64,000 nt of DNA, from contig FMBT01000298.1 of NCBI GenBank assembly GCA_900095095.1, forward strand, positions 496,001 to 560,000. Direction: 5' to 3'. Numbering within the stretch: position 1 is the first letter of the stretch; every line of letters starts with the position of its first letter. The translations under genes were made by a program, and so were the position numbers. The DNA comes from Fragilariopsis cylindrus CCMP1102 (taxonomy: Eukaryota; Bacillariophyta; Bacillariophyceae; Bacillariales; Bacillariaceae). Below are positions 44,922-56,490 of this stretch, piece by piece. Below the pieces are notes generated by a model. That model saw only the letters and a list, made by a program, of their open reading frames with translations. It was not told the DNA's origin and did no database searches.

Positions 44922-45260
44922 CTTGGCTTGTATGTTGTCTTTTGATCGATTTGAGTTGTCCTGTTTCGATGTTTTGGTGTTTATGTTCATTGTTTATGTT
45001 ATCCACTGTATCAATATCGTAAAAACGTAAAATCGCAATTCCATTATTCACAATCAAATCGCTGGTTGTTTTTTGTTTTTTCGTGCAACGAAATTCGGGG
45101 TCGAATTTCAAATTTCGAAACTCCCCCAAATTTAAAAAACAAATTTAAAATTTTTAGCATTTTTTTTTAAATTCTTCGACAGAGATGAAAAACATTAAAA
45201 CATAAAAGTAACTTCGTGGATTATATATTTATAAAGAGTTTTTTTTGACATCATATAACC
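44922..45260. promoter_or_regulatory. Divergent promoter region, RPP30 / CDC26
   Basis: About 340 bp between the two starts, with A/T homopolymer tracts near 45120-45180. Both 5' UTRs and promoters are expected here. Confidence 0.4.
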
Positions 45261-45755
45261 ATGGCACTTCGACGACCACCAACCCGCATAGAGCTAAAGG
45301 CTGATGACATAGATGAATATACGAAGGTTAGTTTCGAATCTTGTATGACTTGACTCGGCTCACTCCAATTTTTGTCAATACCGTATGACGAGGAAGGATA
45401 AAACGAAACAATTAAATACGGCAACAGTCTAATTGAAGTCCGTGATGTATGATGATCGATTCATTCATTCACAACAAAATCGATCACTCACAAAAATTAT
45501 TCATTCGATCGATTGTCATTTAAATAATATGTTTCTTCCTAAAATAAATAAAAATGGAAGATATCGAGGGAAAAGGAAATGAGTATGGAGGATTCCGCAG
45601 CAATGGCTCATCATCAGCACGGTCCGAATGGTGGTAATGATGGTGGTGGTGGCGGTGGCGGAGATGGTGGACACGTAAAATGGTCGGCGACAATGACACC
45701 AAACACAAAGAAAGCATCTGCAAATCAAAGGATTGGAATTGGACGTCCAAGGTGA
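45261..45755 (+). CDS. CDC26: Anaphase-promoting complex subunit Cdc26-like, two exons
   Basis: Exon 1 45261-45326 encodes 22 residues beginning MALRRPPTRIELKADDIDEY. Intron 45327-45560 begins GTTAGTTT; the acceptor ATGGAAG|ATATCG keeps phase 0. Exon 2 45561-45755 adds an acidic/Gly-rich linker and the C-terminal NQRIGIGRPR. Total about 86 residues. The N-terminal 'RRKPTRLELKxDDIxE' block and the C-terminal 'RIG' are the two conserved pieces of Cdc26, whose N-terminus sits inside the TPR groove of APC6/Cdc16 and stabilises it. The family is normally 75-125 residues, so length fits. Neither exon stands out as a long ORF. The acceptor lacks a good pyrimidine tract, so its exact position is the weak point. 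Confidence 0.75.
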
Positions 45756-46266
45756 TCCATAAATTAAAATATTCAAAGAGAGAGAGAGATAGAAAAAAAC
45801 TATAGAATACACTATGTATTGAATACTGGATTATGTTTTACGCACATTCACTTCGTAAGAGGAATGAATATATTATAAGGCTAAATCTAATTTATTTATT
45901 TTGCAATGAGAAAAATTTATTTCATATATATACTACTATCTATCTATTATGATGTCAATTATATATCTCGAGATTAGATATAGCAGTTTACCCTTTTTCA
46001 TTGGTCGATCATGTATACAGACCGTACGACATTCATCACTGTAGGTAGTAATGGATAACTTCTTTTTAAAATCATTTGCTGTTTGACACAGCAAATTAGA
46101 GTGTATTGCAGTAGTGGAAAGGGGGGGGGGGGGGGTCTGATGAATTCAATCGTCTTGATATACAAGTATGAATTTTGAGCCGTATCGTAACAATAATTAT
46201 CTATTGATCAGCAATAATATAGAAAAATGATTTTGATTTATTTTGATTCAATGTTTGCTCACATCA
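45756..46266. other. Intergenic with G15 run
   Basis: 3' flanks of CDC26 and the converging plastid-type membrane protein gene. A homopolymer of 15 G is at 46121-46135. No gene supported. Confidence 0.5.
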
Positions 46267-47182
46267 TTATAAACGAAATTCAGGTTTGTTCAGGTCAATC
46301 ATTCCTGGAATTGAAGGAGAAACTTCATCGAATGAACCTGTTCCTGGTATACCGACAGTAGAACCTAACCAACCTGGACCGAGTATATAATTCATACCAA
46401 GAAAAAATACGATCAGTCCTGCCAATATATAGGTAAATATGCTTATGCCAAGCAACTGCATGTTTCAAAACAAGACAACGCAAAAAAATTTGGAGATAGC
46501 AATGTAGTAAGAAATCGAAGAAATAAGATAGTTCATCCATTTTGACGCGTAGCTAGAACCGAATGAATCATGTTACTAATACCATCAACGATAATGATAG
46601 CGCATTAATATCATGATTGATTATGAATTTTATCAGACAAAAAAGATCAATTAATGATTTGTTTGCGACACCGAATATGTTGACACAAAATAGAGAAAAA
46701 AACTAACTAACCTCTTTCATGATATTAAATTCGCTTGGTTGTCCTTCTTTTACTTCTTCCAACATGGTATCATCCATTTCTTGAATTTCACCATCGAAAT
46801 CAAAATATTCACCATACCCATCATCATCGTTATTTTTATTACTATTGAGATCTGATAGTAATTTTCGAATCGAATCAGAATCGCTTTTGATGGCAGTACT
46901 TGCAATGTCGGTTTCTTCTTCTTCTTCCAATTTTTTTGATGATAGTTGGTATATTTCTGTTATCTTTCTTATTCTTTGTATTCGATGAAAATTATCATTA
47001 CAAGTTAATTTTCGTCTTCGTCGTCGCTGCTCTGGTGAAGAAGGTACGGACGATATCATATTGTTTGGCGTGATGGATACGAAGGCGAAACTCTCCACCA
47101 CTGATAAATTGCTGTAGTATGACATACCGACGAACAGCAGTGCCGTGTAGATCATCAATACCTTCCTTCTCATCATAGTCAT
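46267..47182 (-). CDS. Plastid-type small membrane protein, unknown function, two exons
   Basis: Exons 46712-47182 and 46267-46455; intron begins GTTAGTTA and ends CATGCAG. 219 residues. The N-terminus is a signal peptide (about residues 8-32) ending ESFAFVS, matching the A-F plastid cleavage motif, followed by a Ser/Arg-rich transit region. The middle is acidic (about residues 85-150). The last 60 residues hold one membrane span (about 160-182) and a Gly/Pro-rich C-terminus. It looks like a thylakoid- or envelope-anchored protein; I do not recognise a named family. Confidence 0.75.
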
Positions 47183-47601
47183 CGTGTTCCTATAAATCTC
47201 TTGTCACAGAATCGCACAACTTGGTTGCTATGTGCCGTTTACTTCTTTCTTCTTTGAGTTTGTGATGATGAGCAAATCCATTCGTCAATTGCAATAGTGT
47301 TGGTAGACATCAAAAAATAATCATTAACAAAGAAAATGAAAAATCATTAATCGATCTGTGTGAATGAGTCGAATGAGTCGAGTCATAACGATTTCAATCA
47401 CAGTTAGTCATCGTGTGACATTCCACTTGGAAGTAGTCCTACATCATCATTCCGATCATCAACTCATCATTCGACATTCTACAAGCAGTAAGAAGTTAGA
47501 CGACGACAAAGATAGACAAAAAGACAATACGGTATAATTAATAATAGTACAAACAATCTCCAAGTACATTACATTGAGCATAGACATAATAAAAAAACAA
47601 A
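47183..47601. promoter_or_regulatory. Divergent promoter region
   Basis: About 420 bp between the plastid-type membrane protein (minus) and thioredoxin-like (plus) starts. Includes repeated GAATGAGTCGA near 47365 and many ATCA tracts. No defined element. Confidence 0.35.
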
Positions 47602-48601
47602 ATGAAAACTTCGAACCTACTGTTAAATCTCATCTTTGGGCTGATATACATTGTTGGAAAAAGTCCGGTAGTTTGCCAAGAAGCAGATACTCTTGCCAAC
47701 GATGTCGTTGAAGATTTAAATACGGTAGAAGAGACACTAGATTTAGATGATGAGACAACACCAGAATCAGATCAAAAGATAGAAGAAGAACCAGTACAAT
47801 CAGGTCCATTAATTGATCTATTGGGAACAAAAATGCAATCATTACAAATAGATCCTGAAGCACAAACTGCACAAGTGATGGAACATTATACAAACGAAGC
47901 ACTATCTGGGAAGAAAGTTATTGGTCTTTATTTTAGCGCTGATTGGTATGTGTTCAATTTGTGTTTGCGTCATATTCCTTTCTTAACTTAACGACTAGTC
48001 AGTTTGTCTGTGACTTGTACTATTTATTGATTTTTTATTCCTCAAGATCATACCAAAAAAAATCCTCACCCTTTTATTTTCTGACTTTTCCTATATATCT
48101 TTCAATATTATATCATCGCATACTCAATACGCAAACAAAACAAGGTGTGGACCGTGTCAACAATTCACTCCGGAACTTGTTTCATTTTATGATAGAATGA
48201 ATCAAAGACGTGGTCAAAAGGATCAATTTGAAGTTATTATGATTTCTCGTTGTCGTGATGTTGATTCACACTATCAATACTTTTCAAAAATGCCTTGGTT
48301 AGCAATGCCAATCGAGGAAGCTACAGGTGAAAGAGGACAACTATTAGGCGAAAAATATGGCGTGCAGGGTATCCCATCACTTGTTTTGATAGATGATTTA
48401 GGTCAGACTATTACAACGGATGGAAGAAATAAAATCCCTGCCGACAAAGCTGGAATTGGTTTCCCTTGGCGTAATCCAGTATCACAACTGTATAGTACTC
48501 TCGTACCTCGTAGTTTACGGATGATGGTTAAGCTTCAAGTCGATACAATCAAAACCAAATTTTTAGGAAAAATCAAAAAGTTGGTTGGTATGGGGAGATA
48601 A
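47602..48601 (+). CDS. Secreted thioredoxin-like (nucleoredoxin/tryparedoxin-type) protein, two exons
   Basis: Exons 47602-47945 and 48145-48601 give 266 residues. The intron (GTATGTGT...AACAAG) splits the Trp codon of the active site, so WCGPC appears only after splicing. The thioredoxin core follows: GLYFSADWCGPCQQF, 'FEVIMISRCRD', 'MPWLAMPIE' and the cis-Pro GIPSLVLIDD. Spacing and the 'YFSADWCGPC' start match nucleoredoxin/tryparedoxin rather than classical thioredoxin. A signal peptide (residues 1-25) and an acidic linker precede the domain, suggesting the secretory pathway or another endomembrane compartment. No KDEL-type signal. Likely a thiol-disulfide reductase or isomerase; partner unknown. 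Confidence 0.85.
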
Positions 48602-48869
48602 TAAAATGATATAGCAAAAATCTAAACTAAATAAAACAAAAAAGTAGGACCAAACTATAACTGCTAAACTGCCTATTACTACAGTATACCCGATACGCCA
48701 TTATAAGTAGCTTTGGAAAGCTAAAAGACTTGTGTATGAATGTTAACTAACGAGCACAGTTTTTATTATGAATTTCGAATTTGGACAATATTGTAATGTA
48801 TTTACTTTGTCATAATAATATGGTGATAGCATAATGATCTCTAATAATAAATAGATTTGATTATCATGA

Positions 48870-50414
48870 TTACACTCTATTATCATTTGGTCCACTAATT
48901 CCTAGTTGCTCGTAGATACTTCCTAACTTTTCGTATTGATTCATAATTCCTAACAACGTTTGTCGACGGTCTTCTGTATTTCCATCTAAATAAAAGGGAT
49001 CACCTCGTGCTGTTAGCAAAATATCGAATCGGTCAACGTATGTATTCACTAATTTTCTAGCAGACTCAATTTGACGCGACATACCAGCCTTGCTAGTTGT
49101 AATGTACCCCCTATGATCGAGAGCGGGACCGGCAGAATCCATTCCATGATTTTCATCACCTCTTGAATCTTCTATAGGCAAAGAAAATCCCGAAAGGCAA
49201 AGATCAAGTTCTGGAAAGACATAGGTCATACTTCCATAAGAACGACCAGGTGTGTACACTGCCAGTATTCGTTTACCATCTTCTTTCGCCCGAATTTCCT
49301 CAAGAGGATATTTACCATTCTCGTCTAATTCAATTATTGTATCGTCGACTTCCTTTTCGTCATTTTCTTCGCCAGGTGGCTTTCGCTTACCAGTCAAAAT
49401 TTCTTGTGCAAGTTCAGGTTCCCACTCATTAATAGTAAATGGTAGACCTGTTTCCACAAAGAAAGAACTATTGTCATCAGGATTGGATGCAATGTTTTCC
49501 TCCATGGCCGCCCATGGTCCGTAACCATCCAAGCGTTGAGTAACTGATTCGCGGCAATTCCTTGGTATATCCATCCTGTATGCTACCGTAGCTATATCTG
49601 GAAACGCTTTTTTCCATTTTGTCAAATCATGTTTTGTTATAGTAAATGTTCCGGGTGCATCTTCGAAGTGGATACAATCACGACTTGTAACTAAAATTGC
49701 AGATAAGCGACCACTTGGTCCCATTAGAGATTTCATTTCCTTAACTAGTTTCTCAGAATATGGTGGGACGTCAACCATGACAAATTCTTCATCGCTGTGT
49801 TCAGCAGATGACGCATCTGGTGTCGATGCTGCCTTGGTTGTTTCTTCTTTTCTATTTTCTTTCTCGTTACCGTCGTCGTCCTCATCATAATTTCGAGAGA
49901 GACGCACCAGATATCGAACGGCCTCGTAATCGCCTTCTGTGGTTGTTGACAAAATTCGTACAGCCTTCACACCTTTTCCTAATCCGGTAATTGGAATAAT
50001 TTCCGTGAAGAATCGAGTCTTTGCAGCCTCCGTCATTTCGTCCGAAACCGATACACCGGTTGTTGGGATCGGTACGTCACCCAGATCTCCATCGATGTCG
50101 TGTTCTTCCATGTATGGTGAAGTATTCATATCGGCCAACTTTTCGTCATCATATATATTACGTTCTGTCCCGTCGTCGTCTGGCTTGGCCAAGGTATCAG
50201 TTAACCAGTCCATATTTGGAATTTCATCGTCACCATTCGGATTCCTTGCTCGGGTCGTTGTCCAGACTATTTTTCCATTTTGACCAAGCTTACTATTCCG
50301 TGTTTGAGAAGAAGATACACAAAATCTATTATTATGGGTCGAGAAAGACGTCCACGACAACGACGGCGAAATCAGCAGTACCGATACGACGACGCGTAGC
50401 AGTTGTTGGATCAT
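48870..50414 (-). CDS. Metallo-beta-lactamase-fold-like protein with degenerate metal site
   Basis: 514 residues, one exon, with an N-terminal signal peptide (about 1-21). The central part follows an MBL-fold layout: a strand-turn segment LSAILVTSRDCIHFED where HxHxDH would lie, and VYTPGRSYGSMTYVFPELDLCLSGFSL, which matches the usual 'HTPGS...LFTGD' segment but with His replaced. 'DHRGYITTSK' follows. A glycine-rich 'PITGLGKGVKAVRIL' strand starts the domain near residue 150, and a helical C-terminus with ARKLVNTYVDRFD ends it. None of the canonical zinc ligands is convincingly kept, so hydrolase activity is doubtful. Location: secretory or plastid. Related proteins of unknown function occur in algae as far as I recall. 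Confidence 0.6.
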   Translation of the reverse strand: MIQQLLRVVVSVLLISPSLSWTSFSTHNNRFCVSSSQTRNSKLGQNGKIVWTTTRARNPNGDDEIPNMDWLTDTLAKPDDDGTERNIYDDEKLADMNTSPYMEEHDIDGDLGDVPIPTTGVSVSDEMTEAAKTRFFTEIIPITGLGKGVKAVRILSTTTEGDYEAVRYLVRLSRNYDEDDDGNEKENRKEETTKAASTPDASSAEHSDEEFVMVDVPPYSEKLVKEMKSLMGPSGRLSAILVTSRDCIHFEDAPGTFTITKHDLTKWKKAFPDIATVAYRMDIPRNCRESVTQRLDGYGPWAAMEENIASNPDDNSSFFVETGLPFTINEWEPELAQEILTGKRKPPGEENDEKEVDDTIIELDENGKYPLEEIRAKEDGKRILAVYTPGRSYGSMTYVFPELDLCLSGFSLPIEDSRGDENHGMDSAGPALDHRGYITTSKAGMSRQIESARKLVNTYVDRFDILLTARGDPFYLDGNTEDRRQTLLGIMNQYEKLGSIYEQLGISGPNDNRV

Positions 50415-50977
50415 CTCTTCAGATTAATATCGATAGAAGATATATTGATCGATGCCACTATATTGAAAGAAGAAATGAGACGATATAATAGTAAAATTGA
50501 GATGGAATACAGCGGTAGGACGAGATGTGACGAGATTGATTCATTCTCATACTGTACATCGAAGAATAATTGAAATTAAAAGTATTCCAACTCTGATTCC
50601 TTCGATGATTATGGTTGTACGACTCACCCAACGGCTTACAGACAGACGCGCATAGTAGAGATGAACAAACCAATAAGCAACAGTCAAGACAGACAATACC
50701 AAATCAAAACATGTTATCAATAGAGCAATCAAATAGAAATGTACAGAAATACATCAAGCAATTGTCCTACCAAATATCACCCCCCTGACTGGACCCTTGC
50801 CCCAGCCCACCATTTAGCTAGAAATTCAACCTGTCGACCTCTATATTGACAGATATGAAAACCTACTGTATTGACTCGGCTATGATGCAAATGTGTGTTG
50901 TTCAAGTAATGATTGCAACAGACAATGCACCAAAAACAAAGGTTAGTGATCTACTATGTAACCACTCAACCAAATGA

Positions 50978-51009
<32 letters not shown>

Positions 51010-51353
51010 ATATGATGATGCATCTATTTGTATCCATATCTCTGCTAGTCACAAAGTAGTCAAAGCACCACAACACAATAGCTATGTTGTAATCTTGTAG
51101 ACAACAATCTCTAAACCTCATTAATAAATACTCTGATGATTCTAATAATCACTACTTTACCTGAGAAATAAACTACTCTGCTGGTTTAATGATTTTATTA
51201 TTCTTGGAAAACCAAAATTATATTGATATTCGTCCCCCTTCACTATTCATATAGTATGATTATTATTATTTTATCATGAAAAGGCAATTGTAGACAATGC
51301 AATACACCATGCAGCAAATCTAGGAAAGGTACATGGATAAAAACTTGTTTCTG
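50415..51353. other. Intergenic with (TA)n microsatellite
   Basis: About 940 bp upstream of the MBL-like gene and downstream of the LHC gene. Contains a (TA)n run at 50983-51010 and only short chance frames. Confidence 0.5.
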
Positions 51354-52199
51354 TTATTCTATAACGTTCAAACTACACGAAGGCGAAGAAAGTTGACGAT
51401 ATAACTTCTTCCAAGATCCCTTCGACTCCTTCAAAACTTCTTCTACAGTTTCTGTAATGGGTTGAAAGAGAATTGGTGTATCATCTACAACTGCCATTTT
51501 GGTGGTAAATTCTTCGACTACATAACCAATTACCCCCATCATTGCTATTCGACCATGTTTGATTTCTGCTAGCTTCATCTTCTCTTGTCCTTCCCTATCA
51601 GGTGGAAATAATTTCAATGGATCGAATTCAAGGTTTCCGGGGAAATAATTAGCGGCACCTCTTCTAGATTTTGATACACCATACATGTCGATTGCTGCAG
51701 TCAAACCGAGACAAAACCCCCAAAATCTAGGATCAATTCGTTCTAAGCCGCCATTTAATATAGAAGGAGCGCGATCACCATCATCCAATACAGACGGTGC
51801 ATTAAAATACTGAGCAAGATTTCTGTCTAAAAGCTCTGATACAGGCCAGCCAATAGCAGCTAACATAGCAAGTCGAGCATGTTTTATTCTGCCTCCCGAT
51901 ATCCCATAAGTTTTTCCTGGTTCTTAGCCAGTCGTAATGGATCAAAACCAACTTCCCTGCTAGATCAGAATCTAACAGTACAAGAGGACATTTTAGAAAA
52001 GGAATAGATTCAGACATAACCTTGCCTCTTTGCGTGGGAAGACTGCAATATTCTCCTTTTATTGATGGAATATCATCGGAATCTGAAATCGAAACGACTA
52101 TCGTCACAGCAGGGCGTGAATGCGTGACACCGGGGCTCAGGAATCCAGTCGTCGTTGAGACAAAAGAAGAGATGTCACCAACGCTGTTATTGTATTCAT
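51354..52199 (-). CDS. Light-harvesting (LHC-family, RedCAP-like) protein, frameshifted as written
   Basis: Combining frames gives a signal peptide (MNTITALVTSLLL), a Ser/Thr-rich transit stretch, the LHC start AGEVGFDPLRL, helix A with the chlorophyll-binding E-x-x-H-x-R (AEIKHARLAMLAAIGWP), helix B (FWGFCLGLTAAIDMYG) and helix C with a second AEIKHGRIAMMGVIGY. The helix A-B loop with RAPSILNGGLERI resembles RedCAP rather than FCP antennae. Function would be pigment binding in the thylakoid membrane. Three single bases are missing: near 52155 (before the transit stretch), near 51955 (AGE) and near 51891 (E|IKH). The motif blocks are otherwise perfect, which argues for consensus error. Start at 52197-52199 is the first good ATG; another lies 16 bp upstream in the same frame. 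Confidence 0.8.
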
Positions 52200-52589
52200 T
52201 ATTAAATTATACATGGGCGTATGAGAGCGTTCTAGGATAATTACTGCGAGGTTTGGTTACCAACTTACCCAAATACAATAATGTTTATGTTATTGTTGTT
52301 TGTTGTAAACGTTTTGTTCTAACCACGTCGTCACCGCGATGATTCGAAAAGAACGCAAATTTCATTTCATTTCTATTATTTTCTCTCTACCGCGTAACGT
52401 TATCCAAAAAATTGATTGGGGGCAGGGACTTTTTTGAATTTCATTTTGGGGCACCTCGGCTGATCCTGTCCGACTAACCATTGGTCCGAATTCTGAATTA
52501 TTGAATGAAATCCTTATGATCAATCCATCAATCATCAATCCAATCCATCGACACAACAACATCATTATATAAGTAGTTTATACTTTACC
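52200..52589. promoter_or_regulatory. Divergent promoter region, LHC / carrier
   Basis: 390 bp between two divergent starts of likely plastid proteins. A shared promoter is plausible but no light-response element can be named. Confidence 0.35.
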
Positions 52590-53865
52590 ATGCAACAATC
52601 CCCGACTACTAGATCAGCTGCAAAGGCCCACCGTTTCTGTCAACTTCTATACTGGGTCGATGTATTTCTTATGATCGTCGCTGCCTCTTTTGTTTCCGGA
52701 TTCTCATCATCCTCATCGTCCACACAATACTCGACGACGAAGATAAGAAATACCGCCGTATGTTTCGGCAGTAGGAAGACGAGAATTAGAACAGCTTCAA
52801 CTATCGCCTTTCGAGACGAATATTTTCCTGATGATGATATATTGAGCCGGAGACAGACCTTAGTGCGTGCCATATCATTTTCAACTGCAACTCTTTTTTC
52901 AATACCTTCGATTGCTATTTCCGATGACGAGACCATAAAAAATGATGACGATACAACAAAAATTCAAACGACGTCGAAAGCATTACAGGAACCAAACTCG
53001 TTTCAAGAAAGTTTATCAGGGTTTGTAGCTGGTGCTGCGCTTGTTGGAACTAAGACTATCGTTAAATTCCCCTTGGACACGGCAACGGTCCGAGTGCAAA
53101 TGCCTAATTCTAATTACTCGATCCGTGATCCTTCTGGTTTATTTAATGGTTGCTATAACGGTATTTTTCTTTCTCTGCTTTCAAATATACCTGCGGGGGG
53201 AGTATTTTTTGCTGTCAAAGACTCTGTGAAGACGAGCCTAAAGAATACTGGTTCGCCGGGTGGCTTGCTACGTCATTGGCAGTTGCAGCCGCACAGATCC
53301 CATATTGGATAGTACGGAATCCATCTGAGGTGGTTAAAGTACGACAACAGGCAGGTATTGAGGGATACGGAGAAGGTGTTTCAGCTATCGATGCAGTTAG
53401 ACTAACATTACAAAGTAGAGACGACGAAAATAGGACGATCAAAGATGGTCTATCCGAGTTTTATACAGGTTATTGGGAAAATATTATATATGCCTATCCA
53501 GCGGATGTTATTAAGTTCATTGCGTACGAATCAATTACAAAGGGTCGTAAGGATCTATCACCCATTGAAGGTGCAAAAGCTGGTGCCATAGCAACTTCTA
53601 CTGCTCAACTATTAACAACGCCTCTCGATGTTGTCCGGAATAGACTCATGACGGGTAAGGATGGTAATGGTTGTCATTATCAGAGAAGGAGAAGAGTAAG
53701 AATTACGTCGAAAGTCTGATTACTCTCGGTAAAGAGGAGGGATTGAAAGGACTCTTTGCTGGTGGGACTCCAAGAGTGGGCAAAGCTATTCTTAGTGGTG
53801 CCATTCAATTTGCCACGTATGAAGAAACCAAACAATCAATAACAAAATTTCTGATACAAAGGTAA
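52590..53865 (+). CDS. Mitochondrial-carrier-family protein, SAM-transporter-like, frameshifted as written
   Basis: About 425 residues when read across two missing bases (near 53251 and 53670). The three carrier repeats each have P-x-(D/E)-x-x-(K/R): KFPLDTATVRVQ, RNPSEVVKVRQQ and TTPLDVVRNRLM, each followed by the expected second helix. The pattern is closest to S-adenosylmethionine carriers (SLC25A26 type), which exchange SAM and SAH. The N-terminus has a hydrophobic segment (about residues 23-42) ending SGF, a Ser/Arg-rich stretch and a second hydrophobic segment with a twin Arg (RRQ). This suggests plastid envelope rather than mitochondrion. Both frame breaks follow GG and fit a lost G in a GGG codon. 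Consensus error is likely. Confidence 0.8.
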
Positions 53866-54846
53866 ACATGATTTTGTCTCTTTCAAGCATTGAAATATCA
53901 AGAATAGTACATGTAGCTGTAGCGAATATGAATACACAGATACTCCTTAGTTCAATGTCATAAAAGTATCTTTAGTGCACTGCCTATTATTATAGATCAA
54001 AGTTATCTACTGATGAAATTCCTAATCATAATAGAATGTACACACACACACATACAAATGCTTTGGATAGTTTATACTAGACAAAATGTCACAATTGTTC
54101 AAATCACAACAATAAGTATACCATAGTGACTAGATATTTTCAATAGCATTAGTAGACAAACACACTGGAAGTTTATAATCCCAAAGTTTTCATCAAATGA
54201 TATTGGTGTATTGATCATCTATTTCAAGACACACATAAAACATCAAATAACATTATAGTAATACTGTATATAGATTGAAATACATAGTTATCCAAGTGCA
54301 ACAGTGGTAAATTGATATTTTCCAGCATTTCTCTGCTCTTTTTAAGGCGGTAGATAATTACATGTCAGCTTACAAAATAAGCAACAATAAGTTGTATATT
54401 GTCAGTAGCAAAACCAGCTGATGCTAATAATCTAATAAACGTTTTGGTTAAAACTAATACCATCCTCCTCCTCCTCCTCCTCCTCCCCTCCTCCTCCTCC
54501 TCCTCCTCCTCCTCCTCAATCAGCAGCATTAACAATAATAGCTAATTTTTTTCTTGGATGGAATTATCATAAAGCAGATAAACTTGTATTCTGTCAGATT
54601 TAGACTGTGACGATATCTTCTGTTTTATCTTATTGACTCAATTGAGTCCCTAGTCATCCATCAAAGATAGATTGCTTGAAGATCTTATGCGAATAAAAGT
54701 CGATAAATAAAATTAACAATTTACATGATCTTATTTAATGTGTTGTTACAGTTGTCGATCTGAAAGACAACAACAGCATCATCATCATTATACTACCTTC
54801 ATCATCTTCATCTGGACAGACTTCGACCGAGAACATAATCCTCACT
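53866..54846. other. Intergenic with trinucleotide repeat
   Basis: About 980 bp, 3' flank of the carrier gene and upstream of the DUF92 gene. Besides the (CTC)n block listed separately it holds no supported gene. Confidence 0.5.
54462..54518. repeat. (CTC)n microsatellite with one interruption
   Basis: Eighteen or so CTC units with a single extra C near 54485. Not in a coding frame. Confidence 0.9.
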
Positions 54847-56258
54847 ATGATAAAAAAATCAACTTCCACAACATGCATGTTGCTAGCGCTCGTATTGTTT
54901 TCATTGGCTTTGAAGAGTTCGCATGGATTCATTAATAACCCCAGTAACAACGTTAAGGCGAAATTATTCAAGAATCAAAGAATTATTAACGACCAAGAAT
55001 CGGCATGGTCATCGTCATCTATCGGGCTTTATGAAGGTTGTACGCCTCTCAATAACAACAATAAAGATATAACTACAATCCGACGACGACAACAACGAAC
55101 TAAACTTGGTGCTACATCGCCTATTATCGGTGCACTAACAAAGTCTATCTTTAGTTATCAAGGGAACGTACCACTTTCACAAGCATTTGCATTGAACGCC
55201 TTTCTTTTTACAATATTAAGAACAAAATTACTCAAGATGTTAACAATTGAGGGTTTCTTCCATTCCTTTTTCTTGGTACCGCTCTTTGGACTACACTTGG
55301 GTGGAGAGGATGGACGACATGTGTCGTTTACCTACTTCTTGGTTCAGTAAGTGTTATAGTTCATGTCATAACATCATATTTAATTCTTCTTTCTATGGAA
55401 TGATATGCTCTGTTCTCTACTGTATTTTCCTCTTCTTTTTTTCCAAATCCACTTTACTTACATCCCCGTAAATAATGGTCTATGCACTTTTCATACTTGT
55501 TATTACTCCTCACAAAAGGCCGTGACCAAAGTGAAGATGCAAGAAAGGAAAAATTAGGCATTGCCGAGGGTCGTGGAGGAAGGAGGGTCCGGAGAACGTT
55601 TGGTAAGACTTTAAAAGTTTAGTTTGCATATACTATACATTGTATATATATATATATATTTATCTTGTTTTTGAAAGTGTCTATTCTCATTCTTAAATCT
55701 GTTATGAAAATTGGAAATTCGTGTGGTCCTTTTACTATTACTGCATCCATCAATCAACTACTATACGCGTACTTTACTTGCAGGGGATCGGCTGCTACTG
55801 GTTTGGTATGTGCCATATGTGCCGTACAGGGTCCAAAATTTCTTGGTATACCATCAAATATGTATGTTCTTGGTTACGTTGCATCATTGGCAACAAAGCT
55901 ATCAGATACATTTGCATCAGAAATTGGTAAGGCTTATGGTAAAACAACGTTCTTAATTACAACATTAGAACGAGTATTACCAGGAACGGAAGGTGCAGTC
56001 AGTCTCGAAGGTACAGCAGCATCAATTGTAGGTGGTACTTTAATGTCGTTGTATGGTTTATCTATTGGATTAATTAGTCGACCTGCAGTTCCTATATCAA
56101 TTTTTGCTGCATTTGTTGCTACAAATATTGAAAGTGTCCTAGGTGCTACCTTGCAGGGAAAGGAAAACCTCAAATGGATTACAAATGAAGTTGTGAACTT
56201 TTTGAATACACTTATTGGTGCAGCAGTTGCTATCTTTTGCGGTATGGCATTTCTTTAG
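54847..56258 (+). CDS. VTE6: DUF92 family, phytyl-phosphate kinase (VTE6)-like, three exons, frameshifted as written
   Basis: Exons 54847-55346, 55519-55602 and 55784-56258, introns GTAAGTGT...ACAAAAG and GTAAGACT...CTTGCAG. Exon 1 has a signal peptide ending SHGF and a transit-like region, then the first membrane helices. With one missing base near 55270 it reads LGTALWTTLGWRGWTTCVVY, a DUF92 signature. Exon 2 needs two more bases to read IAEGRGGRRGPENVW. Exon 3 is clean: GSAATGLVCAI, 'TKLSDTFASEIGKAYGKTTFLITT' and 'VPGTEGAVSLEGTAAS' equivalents. VTE6 phosphorylates phytyl phosphate to the diphosphate used for tocopherol in plastids; the DUF92 family also includes dolichol-type enzymes. The plastid presequence supports the VTE6 role. 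Multi-span membrane protein, about 350 residues. Confidence 0.8.
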
Positions 56259-56490
56259 ATAAAAATTTGCTACTATTGTCTCTCTATATATATATGTACT
56301 ATATCATATTGTATCAAATTGTATCATACTATATTGTATTGTAGAGGTCCTATTGTATTTTAGTATATGTTTATGTTTATGTTCTTCGTTTTTTTGTATT
56401 CCTCTCTCTTGTTATTGTTTATTTTCGTTTGTCCCCTTTTAATCAGAATTTCCAATAGTACAATATATATTATATATATATATTGTACTA

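Noticed and set aside
51880-51960. Programmed ribosomal frameshifting to explain the many broken genes
   Set aside because: The sites share no slippery heptamer or obvious downstream structure, occur several times per gene and many are plain homopolymers. Consensus error is simpler.
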